Source: Polyodon spathula (Eukaryota; Chordata; Actinopteri; Acipenseriformes; Polyodontidae). From it: a DNA stretch of 64,000 bases. The stretch is taken from contig NC_054536.1 in the NCBI RefSeq assembly GCF_017654505.1, forward strand, positions 95,833,844 to 95,897,843, in the 5' to 3' direction. The first letter of the stretch is position 1; every line of letters begins with the position of its first letter. The notes under the pieces were generated by a model, which had not been told where the DNA came from, searched no databases, and saw only the letters and a list, made by a program, of their open reading frames with translations. Of this stretch, positions 54,260 to 64,000 are shown one piece after another. Made by a program: the position numbers and the translations under genes.

Positions 54260-54270
54260 TCACGGCACCA
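54260..54270 (-). other. Primer-binding site matching tRNA-His
   Basis: On the minus strand TGGTGCCGTGA follows the LTR by one base. This 11-base stretch is complementary to the 3' end of vertebrate tRNA-His (tcacggcacca including CCA). The match ends at the following bases (tcctc). A tRNA 3'-end complement directly beside an LTR is where a retroelement primer-binding site belongs, and it fixes the element orientation as minus. Confidence 0.75.
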
Positions 54271-54271
54271 T

Positions 54272-54633
54272 TGTAACCTGTTTGTGCGTGTGTATCTTTC
54301 CTTGGCTAGTAAGAGCTGAAACCTGCATCTCTCCTTCCTTTCTTACATCTGCATTGTGTTTCCCTGTGTGCGCTCACACTCTGGCTATCTTATAACAAAT
54401 GTTGGAAGGCGGTGATGTTTATTTCCCTCTGTATAACAGAAAATGAAAATGATGGCTCGGTTCACCATTCTTCTCCCCTCTAGACTCCATTAATGCATTA
54501 ACTCAGGGTTGGCGCGCATTCTAATATAAGACTACATATTCGTACACTCTAAACAAAAGTAGCTGCAGTGAAAACATGGCACTGGATCAGGTTCTCTGGC
54601 GTAAGATTAATAGTTCGCTATATACTGATTATA
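54272..54633 (-). repeat. 5' LTR of the gypsy-type element
   Basis: It begins TGTAACCTG and ends ...tatactgATTATA. It shares ordered blocks with the left LTR at roughly 80-85% by eye, so the insertion is old. AATAAA lies on the minus strand (complement at 54418-54423), leaving about 145 bp of U5. It lacks the roughly 200-bp block present in the other LTR. Confidence 0.8.
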
Positions 54634-55664
54634 TGTGCAATCCACAATGGTGTAGGACACCTGTTAGCAATGTTTATCAGTGGAGTGTTATTAAAACTAG
54701 GAGAGGTCAGCTTTTAAACAACAAGGTATTAACTCCATTCTTATACTGTATACGGGGGTAGTGGTTACATAGAAGACGTAAGAGAGCAAGAATTAGTCAG
54801 GGGAACTCACGTCTGCCCTTGAATAAATGTAGACAATTTCCATGCAATGTTTGTTGAGGCTTCATCAGCAAGTTCAAGTAGCTGTTGTAGTGCTGCATTG
54901 TTTGTAATTGTACTGCATTTTTTAAGTGTATGTCACTTATTATAATTACAAAGAGTAATACACCAAAACACAACACTTTCCTATTTAAGAATATCCTATA
55001 GGAATCTTGCAGAAGGTTTATGAGCCAGACGAACCAACCTGATTGATCAGATCGGCCTGTCACTTGAATGATTGTGTTTATGTTGCAGTGAGAGGTTAAT
55101 TAGTTGTGTTTGAATAAATGATCAAGCAATGTATGGATTTGTTAATTAGGTAAGCAGAGTACCCATGGAAAACAATGCCTATAATGACATACACAGGCTA
55201 CTCTGTGAAGCCACTATATGTACTAGTGAGTAACCCAGTAGGCAGCAGGACAGAAATTGTTGAAAAGTTGTATAACGGGAACTGTTGCATGTAGTTAGAC
55301 TCCGGAAATGTAACACAGGGCTGCATATTATAATCTTACTACATGCCATTATTGCAAAAACCCATCCCCCCAATGCACATATATATGAATGTAGGTTATA
55401 CACAAAAAAGACTAAATTCAAGCAAAACTGTGCTTGTATTACACAGCTGATTTAAATACAGCTGGAGAGACAGTAGAACCCATTAGTGACTGTCTGAGGG
55501 TTGAATGTGGTGTCTGTTCCCCCAGTTGCTTTGATGCTTTCCATGTTCATAGTTAATTGGACTTTTATTTCCAGTGGGCTTAATTGCAAAATGTTAATTG
55601 CAATTATAAGTGCTTAACAGAATTCAACTGCTGTGCAATGGGGAGTAACACCTTTAGGTTATTT
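54634..55664. other. Unannotated spacer
   Basis: I see no supported gene or repeat between the gypsy element and the CR1 element. Confidence 0.45.
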
Positions 55665-55734
55665 AAGAACATAAGAACATAAGAAAGTTTACAAACGAGA
55701 GGAGGCCATTCGGCCCATCTTGCTCGTTTGGTTG

Positions 55735-58625
55735 TTAGTAGCTTATTGATCCCAAAATCTCATCAAGCAGCTTCTTGAAGGATCCCAGGGTGTCAGCTTC
55801 AACAACATTACTGGGGAGTTGATTCCAGACCCTCACAATTCTCTGTGTAAAAAAGTGTCTCCTATTTTCTGTTCTGAATGCCCCTTTTTCTAAACTCCAT
55901 TTGTGACCCCTGGTCCTTGTTTCTTTTTTCAGGCTGAAAAAGTCCCTTGCGTCCACACTGTCAATACCTTTTAGAATTTTGAATGCTTGAATTAGGTCGC
56001 CACGTAGTCTTCTTTGTTCAAGACTGAACAGATTCTATTCTTTTAGCCTGTCTGCATATGACATGCCTTTTAAGCCCGGAATAATTCTGGTCGCTCTTCT
56101 TTGCACTCTTTCTAGAGCAGCAATATCTTTTTTATAGCGAGGTGAACAGAACTGCACACAATATTCAAGATGAGGTCTTACAAGTGCATTGTACAGTTTT
56201 AACATTACTTCCCTTGATTTAAATTCAACACTTTTCACAATGTATCCGAGCATCTTGTTAGCCTTTTTATAGCTTCCCCACATTGCCTAGATGAAGACAT
56301 TTCTGAGTCAACAAAAACTCCTAGGTCTTTTTCATAGATTCCTTCTCCAATTTCAGTATCTCCCATATGATATTTATAATGTACATTTTTATTTCCTGCG
56401 TGCAGTACCTTACACTTTTCTCTATTAAATATCATTTGCCATGTGTCTGCCCAGTTCTGAATCTTGTCTAGATCATTTTGAATGACCTTTGCTGCTGCAA
56501 CAGTGTTTGCCACTCCTCCTACTTTTGTGTCGTCTGCAAATTTAACAAGTTTGCTTACTATACCAGAATCTAAATCATTAATGTAGATTAGGAATAGCAG
56601 AGGACCTAATACTGATCCCTGTGGTACACCGCTGGTTACCACACTCCATTCTGAGGTTTTTCCTCTAATCAGTACTTTCTGTTTTCTACATGTTAACCAC
56701 TCCCTAATCCATGTACATGTGTTTCCTTGAATCCCAACTGCGTTCAGTTTGAGAATTAATCTTTTGTGCGGGACTTTGTCAAAAGCTTTCTGGAAATCTA
56801 AATAAACCATGTCATATGCTTTGCAATTATCCATTATCGATGTTGCATCCTCAAAAAAATCAAGCAAGTTAGTTAGACACGATCTCCCTTTCCTAAAACC
56901 ATGTTGACTGTCTCCCAGTACCCTGTTACCATATAGGTAATTTTCCATTTTGGATCTTATTATAGTTTCCATAAGTTTGCATATAATAGAAGTCAGGCTT
57001 ACTGGTCTGTAGTTACCTGGTTCAGTTTTGTTTCCCTTTTTGTGGATCGGTATTACGTTTGCAATTTTCCAGTCTGTCGGTACCACCCCTGTGTCAAGAG
57101 ACTGCTGCATGATCTTGGTTAGCGGTTTGTAAATTACTTCTTTCATTTCTTTGAGTACTACTGGGAGGATCTCATCCGGCCCAGGGGATTTGTTTATTTT
57201 AAGAGCTCCTAGTCCCTTTAACACTTCTGCCTCAGTTATGCTAAAGTTATTTAAAACTGGATAGGAACTGGATGACATGTGGGGCATGTTGTCAGTATCT
57301 TCCTTTGTAAAAACTTGTGAAAAGTAATCATTTAATATATTTGCTATTTTTTTTTCTTCCTCTACGATTTTGCCATTTGTATCTCTTAAACATTTAATCT
57401 CCTCTTTGAATGTTCTCTTGCTGTTGTAATATTGGAAAAACATTTTGGAATTGGTTTTAGCTCCCTTAGCAATGTTCATTTCTATTTCTCTCTTGGCCTT
57501 TCTAACTTCCTTTTTGACTTGCATTTGCAGTTCTGTGTACTCTTTCTGTGTACTTTCTTTTTGGTCCTTTTTTAATGCTCTGTAAAGTGCCTTTTTTCGC
57601 TGAATATTTTTTTTAATTGATCTATTAAACCATTTTGGCAATTTAGTTTTACATTTAGATTTGTCTACTTTAGGGATATAATTGTTTTGCGCCTCTAGTA
57701 CTACATTTTTGAAGAACAACCATCCTTTTTCTGTGGGTGTTTTCTCTATTTTACTCCAATCTACTTCTGTTAGTCTCTGTTTCATGCCTTCATAGTTTGC
57801 TTTTCTAAAATTGTAAACCTTAGCTTTAGTCTTTACTTTTGAGGATTTAAAAAACACTTCAAATGAGACCATGTTGTGGTCTGAGTTTGCCAGTGGTTCT
57901 CTGACCTCTGTTTTAGTTATTCTGTCTTCGTTATTTGAAAAGACTAAATCAAGGCATGCCTCCCCTCTAGTGGGTGCCTTGACAAATTGTGTTAGGAAGC
58001 AGTCATTTGTCATTTCCACCATTTCTATTTCATCCTTCGCGCTACCCACCGGGTTTTCCCATTTTATATGGGGGAAGTTGAAATCCCCCATTAGTATGGC
58101 TTCTCCTTTGCTACACGCATTTCTAATGTCATTGTATAACAGATTATTGTGCTCACCATCTGAATCTGGCGGTCTATAGCATGCTCCTATTATTATGCCT
58201 TTTGAATTTTTGTCTGTTATTCTGACCCATATTGATTCGGCTTTATTTTCTTTGTCCAGGTTTAACACCTGGGCTTCAAGACTGTTTCTTATGTATAGCG
58301 CTACCCCTCCTCCTCTTCTGTCCTGCCTGTCTTTCCTATACAGTGTATACCCACAAATATTATATTCGTCCCCATCACTCTCAGATAACCACGTTTCTGT
58401 AACACCTATCACATCATAGTTACCTGTTAGTGCAGTAGCTTCAAGTTCTAGAATTTTGTTTCTGATACTTCTAGCATTTAGATAAATACATTTAATGGTT
58501 GTCTTACCTGAGTTGTTGTTCTTGTTTTGATGCGGTCTCCCTTCTGTTTTTTTGTTGATTTCTCCCCCCTTCCTTTCTAGTTTAAATGCTTCCGAACCTG
58601 CTCGAGGATCTTTTCTCCAAGTAGA
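55735..58625 (-). pseudogene. CR1 ORF2: endonuclease and reverse transcriptase, two lesions
   Basis: ORF2 supplies the nicking and target-primed reverse transcription of the element. The open frame begins after a TAG at 58626-58628. NARSIRNK and VIGVTETWLSES start the apurinic-type endonuclease, followed by RRGGGVALYI, ACYRPPDSD, LMGDFNFP and the SDHN motif. The RT domain has NYRPVSLTS, QHGFRKGRSC, YLDFQKAFDKV (catalytic Asp), SGVPQGSVLGPLLF and KFADDTK (catalytic Asp pair). The frame is lost near 56265, where IKKANKMLGYI requires one more A in an A5 run. The shifted frame continues (YNALVRPHLEYC; RVQRRATRIIPGL) to a TAG at 56032-56034 after RLKE, then reads LEQRRLRGDLIQAFKIL to the end (GSISY). 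There is no in-frame ATG before the conserved endonuclease region. Confidence 0.93.
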
Positions 58626-59521
58626 CTAGTTCCCTTGTTATTTAAATGCAGTCCATCCCGTCTATACAGATAGTCCTCGTTGTAGAAAGTGGTCCAATGA
58701 TCAAGATAGGTGAAGCCTTCCCGTGTGCACCACGTCTTCAGCCATGCGTTTTGATTTATTATTTCCAGCTGTCCATATGGTCCTTTGCAAGGTGCGGGTA
58801 GTATACCAGAAAATACCACAGTTTTGGTTTTCTCTTTTAATTTCCTTCCTAGCTCTCTGAATTTGTTTTGCAGGGATTTTGGTCTGTCTCTTCCAATGTT
58901 GTTTGTACCGATGTGGACGACTACTACCGGGTCGTCTCCTGTTCGTTCTAGGAGCCTGTCCACGTTCTCAGTGATGTGCTTGACCGAGGCTCCCGGAAGG
59001 CAGCACACTGTTGTAGTAAGGGGGTCCAAACTGCGAACTGAACTTGCTGTGTTTCTCAATATGGAGTCCCCAACAATCATGACCTCCCTTCTTTTTACTG
59101 TCTTGTCACCACTGTCAATAGGGTCCTGGATGTTGTTCCTTTCATTCTCTTGTTGTTGGTTCTGCTCATCACAATTCTGAAGTGACTCAAATCTGTTGGT
59201 TGTTTTGATTTCTGGTGGTGTTTGACAAAGTTTCTTTTTTTCCCTGCTTCTGCCTACCTGAACCCAGCTGTTCTGACCTTCTATCTCCCTGGTGGCTTTC
59301 AGTCTGTTAGGGGTGATGCAGACTTCCATGAATTGTGGGTGTGCCAGTTCCTCAAGATCTTGTTGCTGTCTCACTTCTTCCAGCTCCATTTCTAGCATAC
59401 TTACTAGTTTATGCAAATCCTGGATCGCGCGGCACTTTACGCACACTTGGTTTAGCTCCGCTGGGTTTTCTCGGATTTCCCACATCAAGCAGGTGTCACA
59501 GATTACTGGCTTGAAGACCAT
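58577..59521 (-). CDS. CR1 ORF1 protein with SGNH/GDSL esterase domain, intact
   Basis: A complete 314-residue frame from an ATG. Residues 8-30 hold two CxxC pairs (C8, C11, C27, C30), a zinc-binding pattern found at the N-terminus of CR1 ORF1 proteins. A charged, coiled-coil-prone stretch follows at about 36-60. Residues 147-312 form an SGNH hydrolase domain: GDS (151-153, nucleophile Ser153), HIGTNN (203-208) and DGLHLN with Asp289 and His292. In CR1 elements this esterase domain is thought to aid lipid or membrane interaction and RNP handling. The stop lies 49 bp inside the open ORF2 frame. A 13-base A run lies just upstream of the start, and an upstream frame (59496-59708, KYRAVSKQLESRLTAAEETK) could be an N-terminal extension lost by slippage. 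Confidence 0.93.
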   Translation of the reverse strand: MVFKPVICDTCLMWEIRENPAELNQVCVKCRAIQDLHKLVSMLEMELEEVRQQQDLEELAHPQFMEVCITPNRLKATREIEGQNSWVQVGRSREKKKLCQTPPEIKTTNRFESLQNCDEQNQQQENERNNIQDPIDSGDKTVKRREVMIVGDSILRNTASSVRSLDPLTTTVCCLPGASVKHITENVDRLLERTGDDPVVVVHIGTNNIGRDRPKSLQNKFRELGRKLKEKTKTVVFSGILPAPCKGPYGQLEIINQNAWLKTWCTREGFTYLDHWTTFYNEDYLYRRDGLHLNNKGTSLLGEKILEQVRKHLN

Positions 59522-59582
59522 GTTGAGGGTTTTTTTTTTTTTGAAGTTTAGTTTCTTCTGCAGCCGTCAGCCTGCTTTCCAA

Positions 59583-59898
59583 CTGCTTCGAAACTGCTCT
59601 GTACTTTTCCACGCTGTACTTCTCCCACTCGCTGTCGCTGGGAAGACTGCCTCGTTTAACTGCGTTGTTCTGCTGTGCTGTCGGCTCCTCCCCTCGCCCG
59701 TGTCTCAAAACGGCGCTGAATTTGAATCAGCTGCTCCGAGTTTCAGCTTGTTTGTTATCAGAAAAAACACACGCGGCTGCTGTGTTTCCCCAATGTCCTC
59801 TGTTTTCTGATTAAAGCAATTCAAGATGCAATTTCTCCTTTCTGCTTCGAAACTGCTCTGTACTTTTCCACGCTGTACTTCTCCCACTCGCTGTCGCT
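59583..59898 (-). repeat. 57-bp direct repeat in the CR1 5' region
   Basis: The block ctgcttcgaaactgctctgt...cgctgtcgct occurs identically at 59583-59639 and 59842-59898, 259 bp apart. The element's 5' end lies a few bases beyond the second copy. Confidence 0.9.
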
Positions 59899-60138
59899 TC
59901 CACTCGCTAATGTTAATGTTGGTCATTCTGATAAATGCTAGCAACAGTTTCAAATGACAGAACACAAAGTTGGTATAATTATTTTAAGAACTATAGCAGA
60001 ATGTTCCAAAGAGTTAAAAGTCATTTTTTTAATTATTTTTTTTTATTGCTGGTTAAAATTCTGAGTAATCTATGCAGCTCAAGAGGGTGTGCTATTTGTT
60101 TTAGTTGTATGCAAAGAAGAAACCGACTGAATTTATAA

Positions 60139-60204
<66 letters not shown>
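60139..60204. repeat. (TA)n microsatellite
   Basis: About 33 uninterrupted TA units. Confidence 0.95.
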
Positions 60205-60207
<3 letters not shown>

Positions 60208-60564
60208 CTTAACCTTAAGAGAGGGCTTTGCTGAAGTCCTTTTTTTTTCTCTTTAACACATTTAGTTCAGTAGTTTTACATTGAAAATATCAGGGCTGCA
60301 GTATAGATTAGATTAATGTTCTTAAGATTTTTTTTTTTCCACAGTTTGGGAGAACGAAGCCTAGAATAGTTTTAAATAGGTGAACAGCGCCTGGTTGTTT
60401 TAACTAACAAACTCAAAATCTATCATGCTGTATTTTGTCCCTGAGTCTCTGAGTCTATTCCCTAAACCATTACAAACACCCTTCCCTCTGTAAACTGTAA
60501 TATACCCAGAGGGCAAGCCAAGATGGTTAAAAGCACAATCATAGAATGAAAAAAAAAATGAAAT

Positions 60565-61203
60565 CCAGAATATCTCACTGGCATATGTCATGTAAACCCT
60601 GAAATTGGTGTTGGGTTTTTCAGGGAGTCCAGTCCAGAATATCTCACTGGCATATGTCATGTAAACCCTGAAATTGGTGTTGGGTTTTTCAGGGAGTCCA
60701 GTCCAGAATATCTCACTGTCATATGTCATGTAAACCCTGAAATTGGTGTTGGGTTTTTCAGGGAGTCCAGTCCAGAATATCTCACTGGCATATGTCATGT
60801 AAACCCTGGAATTGGTGTTGGGTTTTTCAGGGAGTCCAGTCCAGAATATCTCACTGGCATATGTCATGTAAACCCTAAAATTGGTGTTGGGTTTTTCAGG
60901 GAGTCCAGTCCAGAATATCTCACTGGCATATGTCATGTAAACCCTGGAATTGGTGTTGGGTTTTTCAGGGAGTCCAGTCCAGAATATCTCACTGGCATAT
61001 GTCATGTAAACCCTGAAATTGGTGTTGGGTTTTTCAGGGAGTCCAGTCCAGAATATCTCACTGGCATATGTCATGTAAACCCTGGAATTGGTGTTGGGTT
61101 TTTCAGGGAGTCCAGTCCAGAATATCTCACTGGCATATGTCATGTAAACCCTGGAATTGGTGTTGGGTTTTTCAGGGAGTCCAGTCCAGAATATCTCACT
61201 GGT
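60565..61203. repeat. 69-bp minisatellite, about 9.2 copies
   Basis: The unit comprises ccagaatatctcactggcat, atgtcatgtaaaccctg, aattggtgttgggttttt and cagggagtccagt. Copies are nearly identical, so the array is young or homogenised. Since 69 is 23 codons, the minus strand is open through the whole array (61143 down to 60400) with a 23-residue repeat (MTYASEIFWTGLPEKP + NTN[S/F]RVY). The frame has unrelated sequence downstream and no start context, signal peptide or known motif, so I treat it as a repeat rather than a gene. Confidence 0.95.
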
Positions 61204-61620
61204 GCATGTACTGTTGAGATCATGTATCCTTATTTTTTATTGAGCCTGCTCAGTCGATTCCCTCAATTCTCACCATTTTCTGATAACCTAAAACTACCAA
61301 TGCATTTGCCTGTGTCCTCTAGAAACGTGCTTGTCTATAATTTGCTTGTCTCCTAGCAACAGGCCTTTTAAAACTAAATATAACCGCTTAGAAAGGTGCT
61401 GAATTAGGATTGGCTCAATAGGCTATCAAAATGCTGTGAAAACTGAAGTACTGCATACTGTACCTTATTTATGTCACCACAGTGAACACAAACATTTTGT
61501 GTGGGAGTGACAGTGTTTTGGAAGCCTATATAGGCACTGACGGGAGCGCCCATACTGTACTGTAGATCTTAGTCTATTTAGAATCAAATATTTGCTTGTA
61601 CACAGTATTGAGATATTTAT
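61204..61620. other. Unannotated spacer
   Basis: I see nothing that I can support between the 69-bp and 23-bp arrays. Confidence 0.45.
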
Positions 61621-61823
61621 GTAGTGCAGTATGTGATTTTGATGCAGTGCGGTATGTGATTATGATGCAGTGCGGTATGTGATTTTGATGCAGTGTGGTA
61701 TGTGATGTTGATGCAGTGCCGTATGTGATTTTGATGCAGCATGGTATGTGATTTGATGTAGTGCGGTACGTGATTTTGATGCAGTCGGGTGCGTGATTTA
61801 GATGCGGTGCGGTACGTGATTTT
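61621..61823. repeat. 23-bp tandem repeat, about 9 copies
   Basis: The unit gatgcagtgcggtatgtgat plus ttt repeats with increasing divergence to the right (tgcggtacgtgat; cgggtgcgtgat). The right-hand copies gain CG dinucleotides. Confidence 0.92.
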
Positions 61824-63795
61824 GAATTTCCAGTTGCTGTAATTTATGCTTAGTATTCATTGGTCATACATGTTGTTCTGCGATATTGTAAATTGCACCA
61901 AATTATATCTCCAGAAAAGACTGGAAATGTCCTTTACAAGATGACATAGCTCTCTATAATATTTGCCTTGTAAGAGATGTATTCGTTCTCAGAAAAAAGA
62001 GGCACATAAATGTGGGTATTGTGGGTTCTGTGAGCAATTAAGGGTAGTAAAAGAATGTTATTGTAGGATGATGTGTATGTGTTTGAGAGCTTTGGACCTG
62101 CTGAACAGAAGATTGGTAGAAGGTTGGTTAGCATGCTGGGGAGGAGTAGCAGGTCATCCTGACCAGAAAAAGAGAACGTGGAATAAACAGCAAAGTTATT
62201 ATACTGTATATTGCCTTCTGTTTACAGGAAAGGATGAAGATTCAAATAGATCAACCAAGTCTATTTGGCTGATTCACTTCCTTCACTTACTGGGTGCACA
62301 ATTGTACCATGTTAGGCTTCCTATCTACGGTATGAATCTATTTTATAGTGCATCATGTTTTTTTTTTTTTTTTTTTTTATCAAAGTTTTGACAGAGCAAC
62401 TTCAAACTCCATAGAGTTCACACAAACTGTTTTATAATGAAATCGTGACTGAAGGGGATTTACAGTGAAACTTTGTTTAATGGCCGCCTCAGTTAAAAAT
62501 AAATAAATAAATAAATAAATAAAAAGCCTATTTTACAAGCAACTCATTTGTGCATTTGAAAAGTAAAACACAATATATTAAGTTCTCCCAGTGGAGATAT
62601 GTATAATTTAACAAGCACATTTCCACATGATAAAAAAAGATAAATGCGCAACATATTTGAGCCCTGGTTTAAAGCTTAAACAGTGTACACAGGGGAGTAT
62701 AAACTGACTATTTTTCACCATCAAAATACTAGAAATAGTAGGTGCTTTACACAATAAATTGTGTGCCCTGAAAATAAAGGCCATCCAATTATTAATGTCA
62801 ACTGTATATATCGAAATGGTTCACTTAGAAGTGTTTTTTTTTTTCTTTCTTCAAATGGATCCATTCCAGGACTCTCAGACCCATGTAGCTTTGTATGTTT
62901 AAATATGTGGAAGTGAGGTTTGCAGAGTAACTGAATATTAACACCGCTGAGACTGACAGAATCCCTTCGTGTTACTGGATCTCCTCCGCCTGTGAAACTG
63001 CTGTTGACAAGGTCAATAGAAAGAGAGAAGCTCAGCCAGTGCTGTACGTGAAGAATGTGGCACCAACCTTTTTAAAGGGGTGTTTAGGAGACAGGAAACA
63101 AAATAATGCCTGGGGATCTGCTTGGTTCCTTCCAGAAACTTTCAATTTGTACTCTTATTTATTTGTTTTACAGTCAGCATTGCAGTAGGTTCAGACATGG
63201 CCCGCACATTTCATCAGATTCTAAGCAAACACAGTTGAAGTGCTACAAGTGTTATCATCCTTGATATTTTCAAGTGTCAAGCCACATAGGACCAACGTCC
63301 TTGTTTTAAAGGGAGCATTTTCACTTATGCTTATCTAAACAGGGTCTGTATTGTACAGTGTTGGGGTTTATGACACATTATCTCAATTGAATTTGCTCTT
63401 CAAACACATGCAGCTCTTAATTTGCCTATGAGCTTGTGAGGGTTGTTTTCCAACTATGTCATGTGTCCATACTTGACAGAAATGAAGGGTTGTTTCCCAT
63501 GATCTCATGCATCCATACTTGACAGAAATTAATCATGCAGATCATTTAGAGGATCCACGCTTCATTTAATTGACTTCACTTTACAAAGGTCTTGATTTCT
63601 CAGTGTTTTGTTTCTTTTTGTTTTTTTTCTGGCACTCGTAAAGTTGTTAGGATGAATGTACTGGTTACTAAGACCACTTTGTGAGGATATTGTGGGGTTT
63701 ATCGACGCAGAGATGTCATTCTTGAAAAAAAGGCGGTGAAGCGACATTGTTTTCAATAAAATAATTCATTGAATAGTAATTGATAAAACCCAGTA
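61824..63795. other. Unannotated stretch
   Basis: It contains a T21 run (62358-62378) and an (AAAT)n tract (62496-62523). A small duplication (catgtgtccatacttgacag / catgcatccatacttgacag) lies at about 63460-63530. The 142-codon frame at 61963-62391 has no recognisable domain. Confidence 0.5.
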
Positions 63796-64000
63796 CTAAA
63801 ATAAAAGAACATACAAAAGGTTACACACAAGAGGAGGCCATTCGGCCCATCTTGTGTAAGCCCAAAATTAGCGAAGCTTATTGATCCCAGAAACTCATCA
63901 AGCAGCTTCTTGAAGGATCCTAGGGTGTCAACTTCAAAAACAGTGTAATGACCCTTTAACCAAGACTGTATTAATTCTCTGTGTAAAAAGGGTGTCTCAG
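63796..64000 (-). mobile_element. CR1 LINE 3' end, cut by the window edge
   Basis: It begins with aagaacata and contains agaggaggccattcggccca, cttattgatcccag and catcaagcagcttcttgaag, matching the 3' end of the CR1 copy at 55665. It carries a local change (tgtaagcccaaaattagcg) and continues beyond 64000, so its 5' extent is unknown. Confidence 0.9.

Larger units (their letters stand above)
48934..54633 (-). mobile_element. Degenerate Ty3/gypsy-type LTR retrotransposon with nested insertions
   Basis: Two same-orientation direct repeats (48934-49526 and 54272-54633) flank an integrase pseudogene read on the minus strand. Both repeats begin TGTAAC. A primer-binding site lies just inside the right-hand copy, which is therefore the 5' LTR. 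Gag, protease, RT and RNase H are not recognisable; the pol remnant starts at the region between RNase H and integrase. Nested in the body are a MITE-like element from about 49774, a full Tc1 copy (50214-51699) and a CR1 fragment (53524-53750). Target duplication is uncertain: tgta before the left LTR and tgtg after the right LTR would fit a degraded 4-bp duplication. Confidence 0.8.
55665..59910 (-). mobile_element. Near full-length CR1-clade LINE
   Basis: About 4.2 kb, read on the minus strand: 5' UTR, ORF1 (58577-59521), ORF2 (58625 down to 55735), about 70 bp of 3' UTR and a terminal (ATGTTCTT)n repeat, the type of short 3' repeat that CR1 elements use instead of poly-A. No target duplication is apparent, as usual for CR1. 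The same 3' end is present as truncated copies at 53524-53750 and from 63796 on, so the family is abundant locally. ORF1 is intact and ORF2 has only two inactivating changes, so this copy is fairly young. Confidence 0.93.

Noticed and set aside
57871..58179. Plus-strand frames opposite the CR1 ORFs
   Set aside because: They are shadows of the minus-strand endonuclease and ORF1 coding regions.

Overview
The window looks like non-genic DNA from a vertebrate, most likely a ray-finned fish. The evidence is the mix of repeats: a CR1-clade LINE whose ORF1 carries an SGNH/GDSL esterase domain, L2-clade LINE tails, a tRNA-derived SINE, Tc1-type transposons, a Ty3/gypsy LTR element, a decayed DIRS-type tyrosine-recombinase retroelement, hAT and piggyBac non-autonomous elements, and very many (TA)n, (CA)n, (ATA)n and (AAG)n microsatellites. 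The CR1 3' end resembles abundant sturgeon/paddlefish copies as I remember them, but the species cannot be settled here. I found no convincing host protein-coding exon and no tRNA or rRNA gene. All recognisable coding sequence belongs to mobile elements.

Layout. 0-5.9 kb: small tandem arrays (74-bp and 27-bp units), an L2 fragment, a CA repeat and an LTR-like segment. 5.9-24.2 kb: three large minisatellites with units of about 65, 46 and 43 bp make up roughly 10.6 kb. A 1,166-bp hAT-type element interrupts the last unit of the 46-bp array and leaves an 8-bp target duplication. 24-34 kb: microsatellites, an L2 tail, a DIRS-like remnant, a SINE directly abutting a 508-bp piggyBac-type MITE flanked by TTAA, and an L2 3' end with a (GATT)n tail. 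34-48 kb: mostly unremarkable AT-rich DNA with two minus-strand L2 fragments, a truncated Tc1 copy and a 29-base G run. 48.9-54.6 kb: an old gypsy-type LTR retrotransposon on the minus strand, with two LTRs, a primer-binding site matching tRNA-His and an integrase pseudogene. It is invaded by a MITE-like element, a full-length Tc1 copy and a CR1 fragment. 55.7-59.9 kb: a near full-length CR1 element on the minus strand, with an intact ORF1 and an ORF2 broken by one frameshift and one stop. 60-64 kb: two more minisatellites (69 bp and 23 bp) and a CR1 3' end running off the window.

The elements form a nested record of insertions rather than a cooperating gene set. The points most worth following are the 43-bp array, in which most units carry a T-box half-site overlapping an E-box, the ATG-less ORF2 of the CR1 element, and the layered gypsy/MITE/Tc1/CR1 locus. 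I did not find a credible new biological system such as a defence or biosynthetic cluster.
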